DNA from: Demequina gelatinilytica
GTDB taxonomy: Bacteria > Actinomycetota > Actinomycetes > Actinomycetales > Demequinaceae
Direction of reading: 5' to 3'
DNA length: 64,000 nucleotides
NCBI RefSeq assembly: GCF_000971115.1
Contig: NZ_BBLV01000006.1
Span: 62,001 to 126,000 of the forward strand
Made by a program: the position numbers and the translations under genes. Below, piece by piece: positions 39,208 through 46,515 of the stretch; position 1 is the first letter of the stretch; every line of letters begins with the position of its first letter. The notes under the pieces are model-generated. The model searched no databases. It saw nothing but the letters and a program-made list of their open reading frames with translations, and was not told the DNA's origin.

Positions 39208-39513
39208 GTGGGGGGAAGGCTCCGCTACTCGCGGACCGCGACGGCTGAGGCCGAGGCGAGGTTCGCGAGCGCAGCACGCGCACTCGAGACCACCATCGAG
39301 GCACGCCGCCGCGACGTCGCCGACGCGATGGCGCACTACCAGGCGACCGGCGTCTCGGACGAGTACGCCCAGAAGGAGCGGGCCTGGGCCGGCAGCGCCG
39401 ACCACGTGCTCGAGGTGGTACGCACCCTCCGCAAGGCGATGCGCGACTCCGACGCCCTCGCCGCCGACGCCGCCGCGCAGGTCCGCAGCATCGGCCAGGA
39501 GCTGGGAGGCTGA
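39208..39513 (+). CDS. ESAT-6-like small protein, beta type 2
   Basis: 101 residues from GTG at 39208, with Shine-Dalgarno GGGGGGAGG 5 nt upstream; the longer in-frame extension to 39025 overlaps the previous gene and is rejected. Paralogue of the 37926-38240 product: ATGVSDEYAQKERAWAGSAD keeps the same core and here shows a true W-A-G (WXG) motif. The gene ends 2 nt before the start of its alpha-type neighbour, so the pair order is beta-alpha here against alpha-beta upstream. Confidence 0.75.
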   Translation: MGGRLRYSRTATAEAEARFASAARALETTIEARRRDVADAMAHYQATGVSDEYAQKERAWAGSADHVLEVVRTLRKAMRDSDALAADAAAQVRSIGQELGG

Positions 39514-39515
39514 CG

Positions 39516-39863
39516 GTGGGCTTCGACTACGACGTGGACCCGCAGGGCCTCGCCACCTTCGTGGCGAAGGCCCGCACCCTGGCAGGCGACCTCGCCTCCG
39601 CCTCGCCGCGCGGAGACTCCTCCCTCGCCTCGCTCGCGGACGGCGCCTCAGGCTTCTCGGACAAGACGATCGGGGGTCTCGTCTCCGCGATCCTCGAGGA
39701 GCACGAGGACGATCTCGCGGCCGCCGTCACCTCCGTGACCGCCGCGATCGACGCGGTCGAGCGGGCAGGGCAGGTGGTCACCGCTGCCGATCAGAGCGCC
39801 GGCGCCACGTTCCAGACAGCCCAGACGGGCCTCTTCGATCCGACCCGCTTCTCGGCGAAGTGA
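39516..39863 (+). CDS. WXG100-like small protein, alpha type 2
   Basis: 115 residues from GTG at 39516. Helical, with a polar loop (SPRGDSSLASLADGASG) between helices. There is no W-x-G. The C-terminus LFDPTRFSAK matches SFDAARFSSGA of the 37574-37909 product, the clearest similarity between them. Tight spacing after the beta-type gene implies co-translation and probably dimer formation. It lies 16 nt upstream of the candidate effector, as small LXG/WXG partner proteins often do in T7SS effector operons. Confidence 0.7.
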   Translation: MGFDYDVDPQGLATFVAKARTLAGDLASASPRGDSSLASLADGASGFSDKTIGGLVSAILEEHEDDLAAAVTSVTAAIDAVERAGQVVTAADQSAGATFQTAQTGLFDPTRFSAK

Positions 39864-39879
39864 CGGAGGAGGCCCCGCG

Positions 39880-41268
39880 ATGACCATCACCGTCCCCTAC
39901 GTCGACTACGACCTCGGCTCCGTGCGGGAGACCCTCGCGGCGATCATGACCGCGAAGGCCAGGATCACGTCCGGCGCGCGCGAGCTGCGCGAGCATTGGG
40001 ACGGCCTCCCGACCCATCTCAGCGGCTCGCCCGTCGCCCTCCACGAGTACTACTCCGCCATGGACGGCAAGACCAAGGCCGCGGACGACGTCGCGGAGAT
40101 GCTCGACAAGATCTGGCATGCGCTCGACGACTACGCGGACGACGCCAAGGAGCCTCTGGACAACCTGGTCCGCCTCCGCGACGAGGTCGCCGCGTGGCAG
40201 GCGTCGCGCCCGCTCCAGGTGGTCTCGGCCCCTGGCACCCCCCTCGAGGACGTGTGGGCGGCGCAGGCCGGTTACGCACCGGGGAGCGTCTGCCTCGCGG
40301 AGAGCCCGTGGACCACGTGGGACCGCAGGAAGACCGCGCTCGAGTCCGAGATCGCGACGTGGGCCTCGCGGTACGAGGACGTCGCGGGCACGTGCGCCGC
40401 CGCGTTGCGCCGCATCAAGGACCCGACCCTGATGTGGTGGTGGGACCACTGGTCGGGCGGCGGCGCCGGGGGCTCCGCATCGATCTTCAAGCGCGGCGAC
40501 AACAGCTGGTACCAGGGCGCGGGCTTCGGCGCCTTCAAGGACGGCTACCTCACGCTGGTCAACAGGACGTACGGCTACGACAGCGACGGCTCGCGCAGCG
40601 TCACCGACAACGGCGAGGAGAAGTCCCGCGACGGCAAGAACGACGAGATGTTCGGCTACGGCATCCAGGGCGTCAACGTCGGCGGGGAGAACACCTGGGG
40701 GCTGCAGGGAGCAGCCGAGGGCTCGTTCGGCGACCGCGACGGGTGGCACGGCGAGGGCGATGCGTCGTACTACGTGGGCGCGCACGTCGAGGGCTCCGCC
40801 GGAGCGAACATCGAGGACGGCAACCTGGTGATCGGCGCGGGCGGCGAGGCCACCGTGGGCGCCCATGCCGAGGCCTCCGGATCCGTCGGCTACGGCATCG
40901 CGCACGTCGGCGGCGCCGCATCGGCCACGGCGGGCGCCACCGCGGCCGCGCGCGCGAGCCTGAGCGCCGGCAAGGACGGCCTCAAGGCTGCGGTGGGTGC
41001 CGACGCGATGGCGGGCGCCGAGGCCTCCGCCTCCGCCACCGTGGGGGTGTCCGGCGTCGACGGCACGGTAGGCGTCACCGGCTACGCGGGCGCGGGCGTG
41101 AAGGCCAACGCCGAGGTCGACGTCTCCCTCGACAGCGTCACCGTGGACGTGGACCTGGGTGTGGCGCTCGGGCTGGGCGCCGGCGTCAAGGTCTCGGTGG
41201 ACGTCGATCCGCGCGAGGTGGTCTCCGACATCGGGCACTACACCGGTATCCATTGGTGGTTCGACTAA
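39880..41268 (+). CDS. Candidate T7SS effector: WXG-like N-domain with Ala/Gly-rich C-terminal half
   Basis: 462 residues from ATG at 39880, Shine-Dalgarno GGAGG. Residues 1-190 are helical with a WXG motif, Trp40-Asp-Gly42 (ARELREHWDGLPTHL), and a second helical section. A Trp-rich hinge (LMWWWDHWSGGGAGGSA) leads to residues ~215-460, a polar beta-like then strongly Ala/Gly/Val-rich region built of repeated G-x-x-A/S-x-A units (GGEATVGAHAEASGSVGYGI). It ends in HYTGIHWWFD. No enzyme motif was recognised. Position after four small WXG-like genes and the fusion of a WXG module to a large C-terminal part suggest a secreted effector; membrane activity through glycine-zipper segments is speculative. 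Confidence 0.65.
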   Translation: MTITVPYVDYDLGSVRETLAAIMTAKARITSGARELREHWDGLPTHLSGSPVALHEYYSAMDGKTKAADDVAEMLDKIWHALDDYADDAKEPLDNLVRLRDEVAAWQASRPLQVVSAPGTPLEDVWAAQAGYAPGSVCLAESPWTTWDRRKTALESEIATWASRYEDVAGTCAAALRRIKDPTLMWWWDHWSGGGAGGSASIFKRGDNSWYQGAGFGAFKDGYLTLVNRTYGYDSDGSRSVTDNGEEKSRDGKNDEMFGYGIQGVNVGGENTWGLQGAAEGSFGDRDGWHGEGDASYYVGAHVEGSAGANIEDGNLVIGAGGEATVGAHAEASGSVGYGIAHVGGAASATAGATAAARASLSAGKDGLKAAVGADAMAGAEASASATVGVSGVDGTVGVTGYAGAGVKANAEVDVSLDSVTVDVDLGVALGLGAGVKVSVDVDPREVVSDIGHYTGIHWWFD

Positions 41269-41311
41269 TGTGGTCGGACCCCAGCATCGTCGCGACCAGA
41301 GAGGTCCATCC

Positions 41312-41785
41312 GTGCCTGCCGTGAGCTTTCCCAGCGAGACGTTCCCCGCGCTGAGCGGGTTCTCGATCGACGTCCCGGACGGCTGGGTGCCGGACCCCGC
41401 ATCCGGCCTGCAGTTCGCGGTCCGGCCTCGCGACGCGGAGGCCGGCTTCCTGCCCAACCTCACCGCGTCGGTCCGACGCCAGGGCGTCACCGCGCTCGAG
41501 AACGCCATCGCCGAGCTCGACCGCCGTGCCGCAGGCCTCACCGACTACACGGAGGCGGGCCGTGGCGAGGCGCTCCTCGACGGCCACCGTGCCTTCCACG
41601 TCGAGTTCAGCTACCGCCACAGCGCCGACCTCACGCTCGCCCAGATGGTGACGCTCGTCGTGGTCGAGCGTGGCTCGTTCACCGACCTCGTCCAGGTCAC
41701 GGCGACGTGCGCCGGCGATCAGGTCGCCGAGCGGTGGGAGGCCTTCCGCCGCATGGACGCGAGCCTCATCGTCTCCGCCGCCTGA
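41312..41785 (+). CDS. Mog1/PsbP-fold-like protein (DcrB/LpqN-type), possible effector chaperone or immunity protein
   Basis: 157 residues from GTG at 41312, ribosome binding site GAGAGG. The pattern FSIDVPDGWVPDP near the N-terminus followed by alternating strands and a C-terminal helix (AERWEAFRRMDASLIVSAA) matches the Mog1/PsbP-like fold of DcrB (DUF1795) and LpqN proteins. No signal peptide, so it is cytoplasmic. It lies 43 nt after the candidate effector. DUF1795 proteins act as Eag chaperones for T6SS effectors; whether this one binds the neighbouring T7SS effector is inference. Confidence 0.6.
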   Translation: MPAVSFPSETFPALSGFSIDVPDGWVPDPASGLQFAVRPRDAEAGFLPNLTASVRRQGVTALENAIAELDRRAAGLTDYTEAGRGEALLDGHRAFHVEFSYRHSADLTLAQMVTLVVVERGSFTDLVQVTATCAGDQVAERWEAFRRMDASLIVSAA

Positions 41786-41824
41786 GCTGCGCGCGCCCGA
41801 CCCCATGCCCCGAGGAGCCCCCGC

Positions 41825-42157
41825 ATGACCTTCTCCGCCCGTGTCGCCTCCGCTGTGGTCGGGGCCGCCATGCTGACCGCCTCCCTCGCGGCCTGCACCG
41901 CGAGCGTCAACTTCACCGTCGAGGCCGACAGCCTGGCCGACGAGGTCGCGGCGGCGCTCCAGGAGCAGGTCGGCTCCGCCACCCCGCCGCGCATCGACTG
42001 CGGCGACGAGCCGGTGGACGTCGTGGTCGATGAGACGGTGGTGTGCGGGCTCAGCGTCGAGGGCGACGACGCGGTGTACGACACGATCGTCACCATCACC
42101 GCGGTCGACGGCACCCGCTACGACTTCGACGTGGACGTCGCGGACACGCCCCGCTGA
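41825..42157 (+). CDS. Small lipoprotein, DUF4333-like
   Basis: 110 residues. Signal peptide with lipobox LAAC (Cys24). The mature part has two cysteines (RIDCGDEPVDVV and TVVCGLSVEGDD) likely to form a disulfide and a beta-rich core, the layout of DUF4333 domains in actinobacterial exported proteins. It is the last plus-strand gene of the T7SS island and converges with the sirtuin gene, 18 nt away. The function is unknown; linkage to secretion rests on position. Confidence 0.7.
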   Translation: MTFSARVASAVVGAAMLTASLAACTASVNFTVEADSLADEVAAALQEQVGSATPPRIDCGDEPVDVVVDETVVCGLSVEGDDAVYDTIVTITAVDGTRYDFDVDVADTPR

Positions 42158-42175
42158 CGCCGCCCGCACCCGACG

Positions 42176-42886
42176 TCAGGCGAGCCACTCCTCCACGAGC
42201 GCCGGCACGGCCTCCTCGATCGGCTCGCGCACCACGAGCGAGGCGTCACGGTCCCAGGAGGTCGGGGACGCGTTGACGATGACAAGCGCGGCACCGGCCG
42301 CAAGGGCATCTCCCGCGAGCGCCGCCACCGGGTACACCTGCAGCGTGGTGCCGATCGCGACGAACGTGTCGCATGTGCGGGCCGCGCGTGAGGCGCGGCG
42401 CAGGTCCGCGTCGCGCAGCGCCTCACCGAAGTAGACGACGTCGGGCTTGAGGATCCCGCCGCAGCGCGGGCAGCGCGGGTCGGGCTCCGCGTCGAGGCCC
42501 GCGACGACATCCCGCGTGGGGCACGCGAAGCCGCACCCGAGGCATGAGGTCGTCGCGAGGCTCCCATGCATCTCCACCACGGCACCGTCCGGCGTGCCTG
42601 CCGCCTGGTGCAGCCCGTCGATGTTCTGGGTCAGCACGTCGCCGCAGACGCCCTGGGTCACCAGCCGCGCGAGGGCTCGATGCGCGGCGGCCGGCCGCGC
42701 CGACCACGCCGGGTGCGCGGCCCAGTCGCGCCAGCCCTCCTCGCGCGCGTCCCGCTCCCCGACGAACACGTCGATCTCGAGCAGCCGCGCTCGCGCAGGA
42801 TCCCGCGTCCAGACCCCCTCCGGACCCCGGAAGTCAGGGATGCCCGCGGCCGTGGACAGCCCTGCGCCGGTGAGCACGGTGATCAT
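42176..42886 (-). CDS. cobB: NAD-dependent protein deacylase, Sir2 family
   Basis: 236 residues. The NAD site is GAGLSTAAGIPDFRGPEGVW at residues 7-26, QNIDGLHQAAG holds the catalytic region, and HGSL is the general base histidine. A structural zinc site is formed by CLGC and CPRC pairs. FAIGTTLQVYPVAAL-type wording (here VAIGTTLQVYPVAAL) completes the Rossmann core. Removes acetyl or succinyl groups from lysines, coupled to NAD+ use. It is monocistronic. A CAAGAT box 6 nt before the ATG suggests a leaderless mRNA, though it is a weaker match than its neighbours. Confidence 0.95.
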   Translation of the reverse strand: MITVLTGAGLSTAAGIPDFRGPEGVWTRDPARARLLEIDVFVGERDAREEGWRDWAAHPAWSARPAAAHRALARLVTQGVCGDVLTQNIDGLHQAAGTPDGAVVEMHGSLATTSCLGCGFACPTRDVVAGLDAEPDPRCPRCGGILKPDVVYFGEALRDADLRRASRAARTCDTFVAIGTTLQVYPVAALAGDALAAGAALVIVNASPTSWDRDASLVVREPIEEAVPALVEEWLA

Positions 42887-42962
42887 CCGTCCATCTTGGC
42901 CCGCGAGGCACCCTCACCGGCACCGGGACCCCGGTCCAGGTGGGGTGGGGCGCCGCGACGGG

Positions 42963-44051
42963 TCAGCCGAAGTCGATGTCGGTCGCGTGGCCCACGCCCG
43001 CGTCCGGCACCAGCTCGAACCAGGTCTGACCCGCGGCGAGCTCGACCGGATCGCCGTCCTCCGTGGTGAGCACGAACGGGTCGTACTGGCCCTTCTTGCT
43101 CCACGTGATGGGGATGTAGCGGTTGCCGGTCGCGACGTATCCCTCACCCGACTCGCCCGCGACCAGGGTCTCCGGCACCGACGACGTCGACGAGCCCGAG
43201 GTGTACCGGACCGTGACCCACAGCATCACCACGTTGGTCGCGGAGAGCTGGGTGCCGTCCGCGGTCACGTGCGGCGTGCCGTCCTCGTATCGCTCCCACA
43301 GGCCGGCCTTGTTGTCCCAGCGCCACTCCGGCAGGGCGCGCGGCGACATCGTGATGTCGATGAAGGTGGTCTTGGTGCCCTCGAGCTGCGCGGTCGCCTC
43401 CTCCGCCGGGTAGGCGATGTCCCACTGCTGGTCGGGTGCGTCGGCGTCGGTCTGCTCGAGGAACTTCGCCAGGTAGCCGTGGAGGTTGTGCGGAGCGGCC
43501 TTGTCCCGCGTGCGGTAGAAGCCGTAGTCGCCGCGGTCCTGCGTGATCATCTCCTGGCCGGACGCGCCCGTGTCGGAGATGAAGCGCGACTGCGCCCCCG
43601 AGAAGATCAGCGGCCCACCGAAGGAGCCCATGATGTTGCGGTCCATGGGCCTCATGGAGCGGATCGGGCCCACCGACTCGGGGTAGTCCGACTGGTAGAT
43701 CGCGACCAGGCGCGAGATGCCGTACTCGACGTACTCCTCGAAGACCACGTCGGCCTTGTCGAGGTTCTCCTGCGGACGTGCCTGCTCGGTGTTCTCGATC
43801 TTGATCGACAGCGCCGGGCGGGAGAGCTCCTTCTTGGTCGCGTCCGACGCGTCCAGCCCCGTGAGCGGCCAGGCCACCTCGGGGCGCGGGTCCTCGGGCG
43901 CCGGCGGGAGCGCGACCGCGGAGATCGACGGTCCGGGCGTCGCGGCGGTGAGGGTGCTGGTGGAGGAGCTCTCGGTGGCGGGCGAGCACGCGGCGAGCCC
44001 GACGGTCGCGAGCGCGGTCAGCGTCGTCGCTGCGGCAAGGCGGATCTTCAT
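42963..44051 (-). CDS. DUF3048 (YerB-like) lipoprotein
   Basis: 362 residues. Signal peptide with lipobox LAAC (Cys22), then a Ser/Thr-rich spacer. DUF3048 signatures are clear: RPALSIKIENTEQARPQENL, DVVFEEYVEYGISRLVAIYQ and GPIRSMRPMDRNIMG. The C-terminal DUF3048_C part ends GQTWFELVPDAG. The biochemical function is unknown; these proteins are exported in many Gram-positive bacteria. It is divergent from menE with 36 nt between start codons and has its own leaderless promoter. Confidence 0.9.
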   Translation of the reverse strand: MKIRLAAATTLTALATVGLAACSPATESSSTSTLTAATPGPSISAVALPPAPEDPRPEVAWPLTGLDASDATKKELSRPALSIKIENTEQARPQENLDKADVVFEEYVEYGISRLVAIYQSDYPESVGPIRSMRPMDRNIMGSFGGPLIFSGAQSRFISDTGASGQEMITQDRGDYGFYRTRDKAAPHNLHGYLAKFLEQTDADAPDQQWDIAYPAEEATAQLEGTKTTFIDITMSPRALPEWRWDNKAGLWERYEDGTPHVTADGTQLSATNVVMLWVTVRYTSGSSTSSVPETLVAGESGEGYVATGNRYIPITWSKKGQYDPFVLTTEDGDPVELAAGQTWFELVPDAGVGHATDIDFG

Positions 44052-44058
44052 GCGGATG

Positions 44059-44064
44059 AGTCTA
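44059..44064 (-). promoter_or_regulatory. -10 box of the DUF3048 gene (leaderless)
   Basis: TAGACT on the minus strand, 7 nt before the ATG at 44051. It is back to back with the menE box 10 nt away. Confidence 0.45.
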
Positions 44065-44074
44065 GGTGGCCTCG

Positions 44075-44080
44075 TAGGCT
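44075..44080 (+). promoter_or_regulatory. -10 box of menE-menA (leaderless)
   Basis: TAGGCT, identical to the menC box, 7 nt before the GTG of menE at 44088. No ribosome binding site lies in the gap. Confidence 0.45.
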
Positions 44081-44087
44081 GGCCCGT

Positions 44088-45098
44088 GTGACGTACGCGC
44101 GCCTCGCCCCCGATCCCGACCAGGCCGTCTCCATGGCGCTTGCGGGACGCGCCGCCGGCATCGCGGTCGCTACCTCGGGGTCCACCGGCGACCCGCGCCT
44201 GGTGGAGGTCCCGGGCGAGTCGCTCCGGGCCTCGGTGTCGCTTTCGTCACGTCGGCTGGGCGGCGAGGGGCATCAGCTCCTCGCGATCCCCGCGGAGCGC
44301 ATCGGCGGCGCCCTGGTGCTGGCCCGCGCCGCGCTCGCCGGTGCGACCGTGACGCGCCTGGGGCCCGGCCCGTTCACCGCGTCGTCCTTCGCGGAGGCCG
44401 TGGCGCGCATGCCGGCCGGGCCGCGGTACACCTCCCTGGTGCCCACCCAGGTCCGCCGGCTCGCCCAGGACCCCGCCGGATGCGAGGCGCTGGCGTCCTT
44501 CGACGCGGTGCTCGTGGGGGGCGCGGCGCTTCCCGAGCACGATGCGCCGGGCACCCTGGTGCGCACCTACGGCATGAGCGAGACATGCGGCGGCTGCGTC
44601 TACGACGGCGTCCCGTTCGACGGGGTGCGGGTGCGCATCGACGACGCCGGTCGGGTCCTGATCGCGGGTCCCACGCTCGCGGCCGGGTACGCGGACGGCG
44701 ACGACCGGGCGTTCCGCATCATCGACGGCGAGCGGTGGTTCGTCACGAGCGACCTGGGAGAGATGCGCGACGGGCGCCTGCGGGTGCTGGGCCGCGCGGA
44801 CCACGTCATCAACACCGGCGGGGTGAAGGTCCACCCGCAGAGGATCGAGCTCGCGCTCGAGGGCGCGGGCGCGCGCGCCGCCGCGGTGGTCGGCGTGCCC
44901 GACCCCGAGTGGGGCGAGCGGGTGGTCGCGGTGGTCGAGGGCCCGGTGGACGATGCGGCGCTCGCCCGGGCCGTCGCGACGCTCGCCCCGTACGAGAGGC
45001 CACGGCGCATCGTGCTCACGGATGCCGTGCCCCGCACAGCGGGTGGAAAGATTGACCGGCCGGCCGCGCGTGCGCTGGCGAGCGAGGAGGAGCGATGA
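44088..45098 (+). CDS. menE: o-Succinylbenzoate-CoA ligase (MenE), short actinobacterial form
   Basis: 336 residues, compact compared with ~450 in Escherichia coli because the N-terminal subdomain is reduced. Acyl-adenylate motifs: ATSGSTGDPRLVEVPG (P-loop), TYGMSETCGGCVYDGVPF, TSDLGEMRDGRLRVLGRAD, INTGGVKVHPQRIELAL and the C-terminal catalytic lysine in PRTAGGKIDRPAAR. It makes o-succinylbenzoyl-CoA for MenB. It starts from a leaderless GTG and overlaps menA by ATGA. Confidence 0.92.
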   Translation: MTYARLAPDPDQAVSMALAGRAAGIAVATSGSTGDPRLVEVPGESLRASVSLSSRRLGGEGHQLLAIPAERIGGALVLARAALAGATVTRLGPGPFTASSFAEAVARMPAGPRYTSLVPTQVRRLAQDPAGCEALASFDAVLVGGAALPEHDAPGTLVRTYGMSETCGGCVYDGVPFDGVRVRIDDAGRVLIAGPTLAAGYADGDDRAFRIIDGERWFVTSDLGEMRDGRLRVLGRADHVINTGGVKVHPQRIELALEGAGARAAAVVGVPDPEWGERVVAVVEGPVDDAALARAVATLAPYERPRRIVLTDAVPRTAGGKIDRPAARALASEEER

Positions 45099-45964
45099 CC
45101 ACGACCGCCGACTGGGTGGCAGGTGCCCGCCCCCGCACGCTCTGGACCGGCGCGGTCCCCGTGATCGTGGGCTCCGCGTGCGCGATCGCCGAGGACGCGT
45201 TCGCGCTGCTCCCGGCCCTGCTAGCGCTCGGCGTCGCGCTCGCGCTTCAGGTGGGATCGAACTACGCGAACGACTACTCGGACGGCATCCGTGGCACCGA
45301 TGTGGACCGCATCGGCCCCGAGCGGCTGGTCGCATCCGGCAAGGCGCTGCCGCGCTCCGTGAAGCTCGCGGCCTATGCCTCGTTCGCGGTCGGCGCGGTG
45401 CTGGGCCTCGCGCTCGTCATCGTGTCGGGGCTGTGGTGGCTGCTCGCCGTGGGCGCGGTCGCGATCGTGGCCGCGTGGACGTACACCGGCTCGTCGCGCC
45501 CGTACGGGTACGCCGGGTACGGCGAGATTAGCGTCTTCATCTTCTTCGGCCCCGTCGCGGTGCTCGGCACCCTGCTCACGCAGCTGGGGTCCGTGACGCT
45601 CTACTCGGTGTGGGCCTCGGCGGGGGTGGGCCTCTACGCCGTGGCGCTGCTGCTGGTGAACAACATCCGCGACCTCGAGACGGATGCCCTCGCGGGCAAG
45701 CGCACGCTCGCCGTCAAGGTGGGGGAGCTGCGCGCGCGGCAGTACTTCGCGGCCGCGGTGACGCTGCCGATCGGCTTCGCGATCCTGGTCGCGTTCGCGC
45801 ATCCGTGGGCGCTCGTCGCCACGCTGGTCGCGCTGCCGTCGGTGGTGATCGCGTTCGGGATGCGCATGGGCGCCGCGGGCCGCAACTTCGGCGTGATGTT
45901 CCAGGGCATCAGCGGCGTGGGGCTGGCCTACGGGCTGCTCCTCGCCACCGGCATCGCGCTCTAG
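45095..45964 (+). CDS. menA: 1,4-Dihydroxy-2-naphthoate polyprenyltransferase (MenA)
   Basis: 289 residues with about nine transmembrane helices (UbiA superfamily). The first Asp motif is YANDYSDGIRGTDVDR and the second NNIRDLETDALAGKRTLAVK, which bind Mg and the polyprenyl diphosphate. GARPRTLWTGAVPVIVGSA is the MenA N-terminal signature. It joins dihydroxynaphthoate to the chain made by the synthase at 5227, giving demethylmenaquinone. It is coupled to menE by ATGA. The family C palindrome follows the stop. Confidence 0.96.
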   Translation: MTTTADWVAGARPRTLWTGAVPVIVGSACAIAEDAFALLPALLALGVALALQVGSNYANDYSDGIRGTDVDRIGPERLVASGKALPRSVKLAAYASFAVGAVLGLALVIVSGLWWLLAVGAVAIVAAWTYTGSSRPYGYAGYGEISVFIFFGPVAVLGTLLTQLGSVTLYSVWASAGVGLYAVALLLVNNIRDLETDALAGKRTLAVKVGELRARQYFAAAVTLPIGFAILVAFAHPWALVATLVALPSVVIAFGMRMGAAGRNFGVMFQGISGVGLAYGLLLATGIAL

Positions 45965-45999
45965 CGCGACGCCCCGGCGTCAGCGGCCGACCCCCACCC

Positions 46000-46192
46000 G
46001 AAGTGGTAGGTGATGGTCGGTTCGCGAAGGTCCCGACATCACAGTGGTAGGTGGTTGCCGGCCGCTGTGGGACCGGACGATGGACGGCGAGAGCCGACAC
46101 TCATCGACCACTGCGGCGCGGGGATCTGCGAAACCCGACACCCACCTACCACTTACGCCGTGGACGGTCCTACCACTTACGCCGTGGACGGT
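46000..46192. repeat. Family C palindromic element, copy 1
   Basis: Lies between convergent menA and the DUF4229 gene. Two GTGGTAGGTG sites at 46003 and 46044 are 41 nt apart; the mirror arm has ACCAC ends at 46111 and 46152, again 41 nt apart. Outer sites read AAGTGGTAGG, inner ones CAGTGGTAGG. Arms match copies 2 (53720) and 3 (60905). The right end carries a perfect 24-bp tandem duplication (46145-46168, 46169-46192) of the terminal site. It could form a long hairpin or cruciform and terminate both genes. Confidence 0.85.
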
Positions 46193-46205
46193 GGGCCTTG
46201 CAGCG

Positions 46206-46484
46206 TCAGCGGCCCGTCGCGGCCCCGTGGTCGTTGTCGGCGCCGATCTCCGCGTCCTCCTCGGCCTCGGCCTCGCGCAGGCCACGCTCGCTGCGGGAGA
46301 TCCAGCCGTCCATCTGCGCCTGCGCCTTGACCCGCAGACCCGGCAGCACCAGGTAGGACACCAGCCACGCGACCACGAAGGCCGCGAGGAACGCCATCAT
46401 GTCGCGCCAGTCGACGATCCAGAGCACGCCGAGAACGGCGAGGAAGATGCCCGTGCGGGCGCTCCAATAGGTGAGGACGGCCAT
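46206..46484 (-). CDS. DUF4229 membrane protein
   Basis: 92 residues with two transmembrane helices (SARTGIFLAVLGVLWIVDW and MMAFLAAFVVAWLVSYLVLP) and an acidic C-terminus (REAEAEEDAEIGADND), the DUF4229 layout. Small proteins of this family often lie beside menaquinone genes in actinobacteria; function unknown. A leaderless promoter (TACGCT) faces that of the PLDc_N gene. Confidence 0.85.
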   Translation of the reverse strand: MAVLTYWSARTGIFLAVLGVLWIVDWRDMMAFLAAFVVAWLVSYLVLPGLRVKAQAQMDGWISRSERGLREAEAEEDAEIGADNDHGAATGR

Positions 46485-46490
46485 GCGACA

Positions 46491-46509
46491 AGCGTACGCG
46501 GCGTACGCT
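46491..46509. promoter_or_regulatory. Palindromic divergent promoter pair for DUF4229 and PLDc_N genes
   Basis: AGCGTACGC-G-GCGTACGCT is a 19-nt palindrome with one central base. Each half contains a TACGCT -10 box, one per strand, each 6 nt before its ATG (46484 minus, 46516 plus). The only DNA between the two start codons is 31 nt, so the promoters overlap fully. Confidence 0.6.
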
Positions 46510-46515
46510 TGATGG

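Noticed and set aside
42176..44051. Sirtuin and DUF3048 genes as part of the T7SS island
   Set aside because: They have their own promoters and opposite strand; both are common stand-alone genes.
46000..46192. tRNA or riboswitch at the family C elements
   Set aside because: No acceptor stem or CCA-like plan, and the sites lie after convergent genes, not before coding starts.
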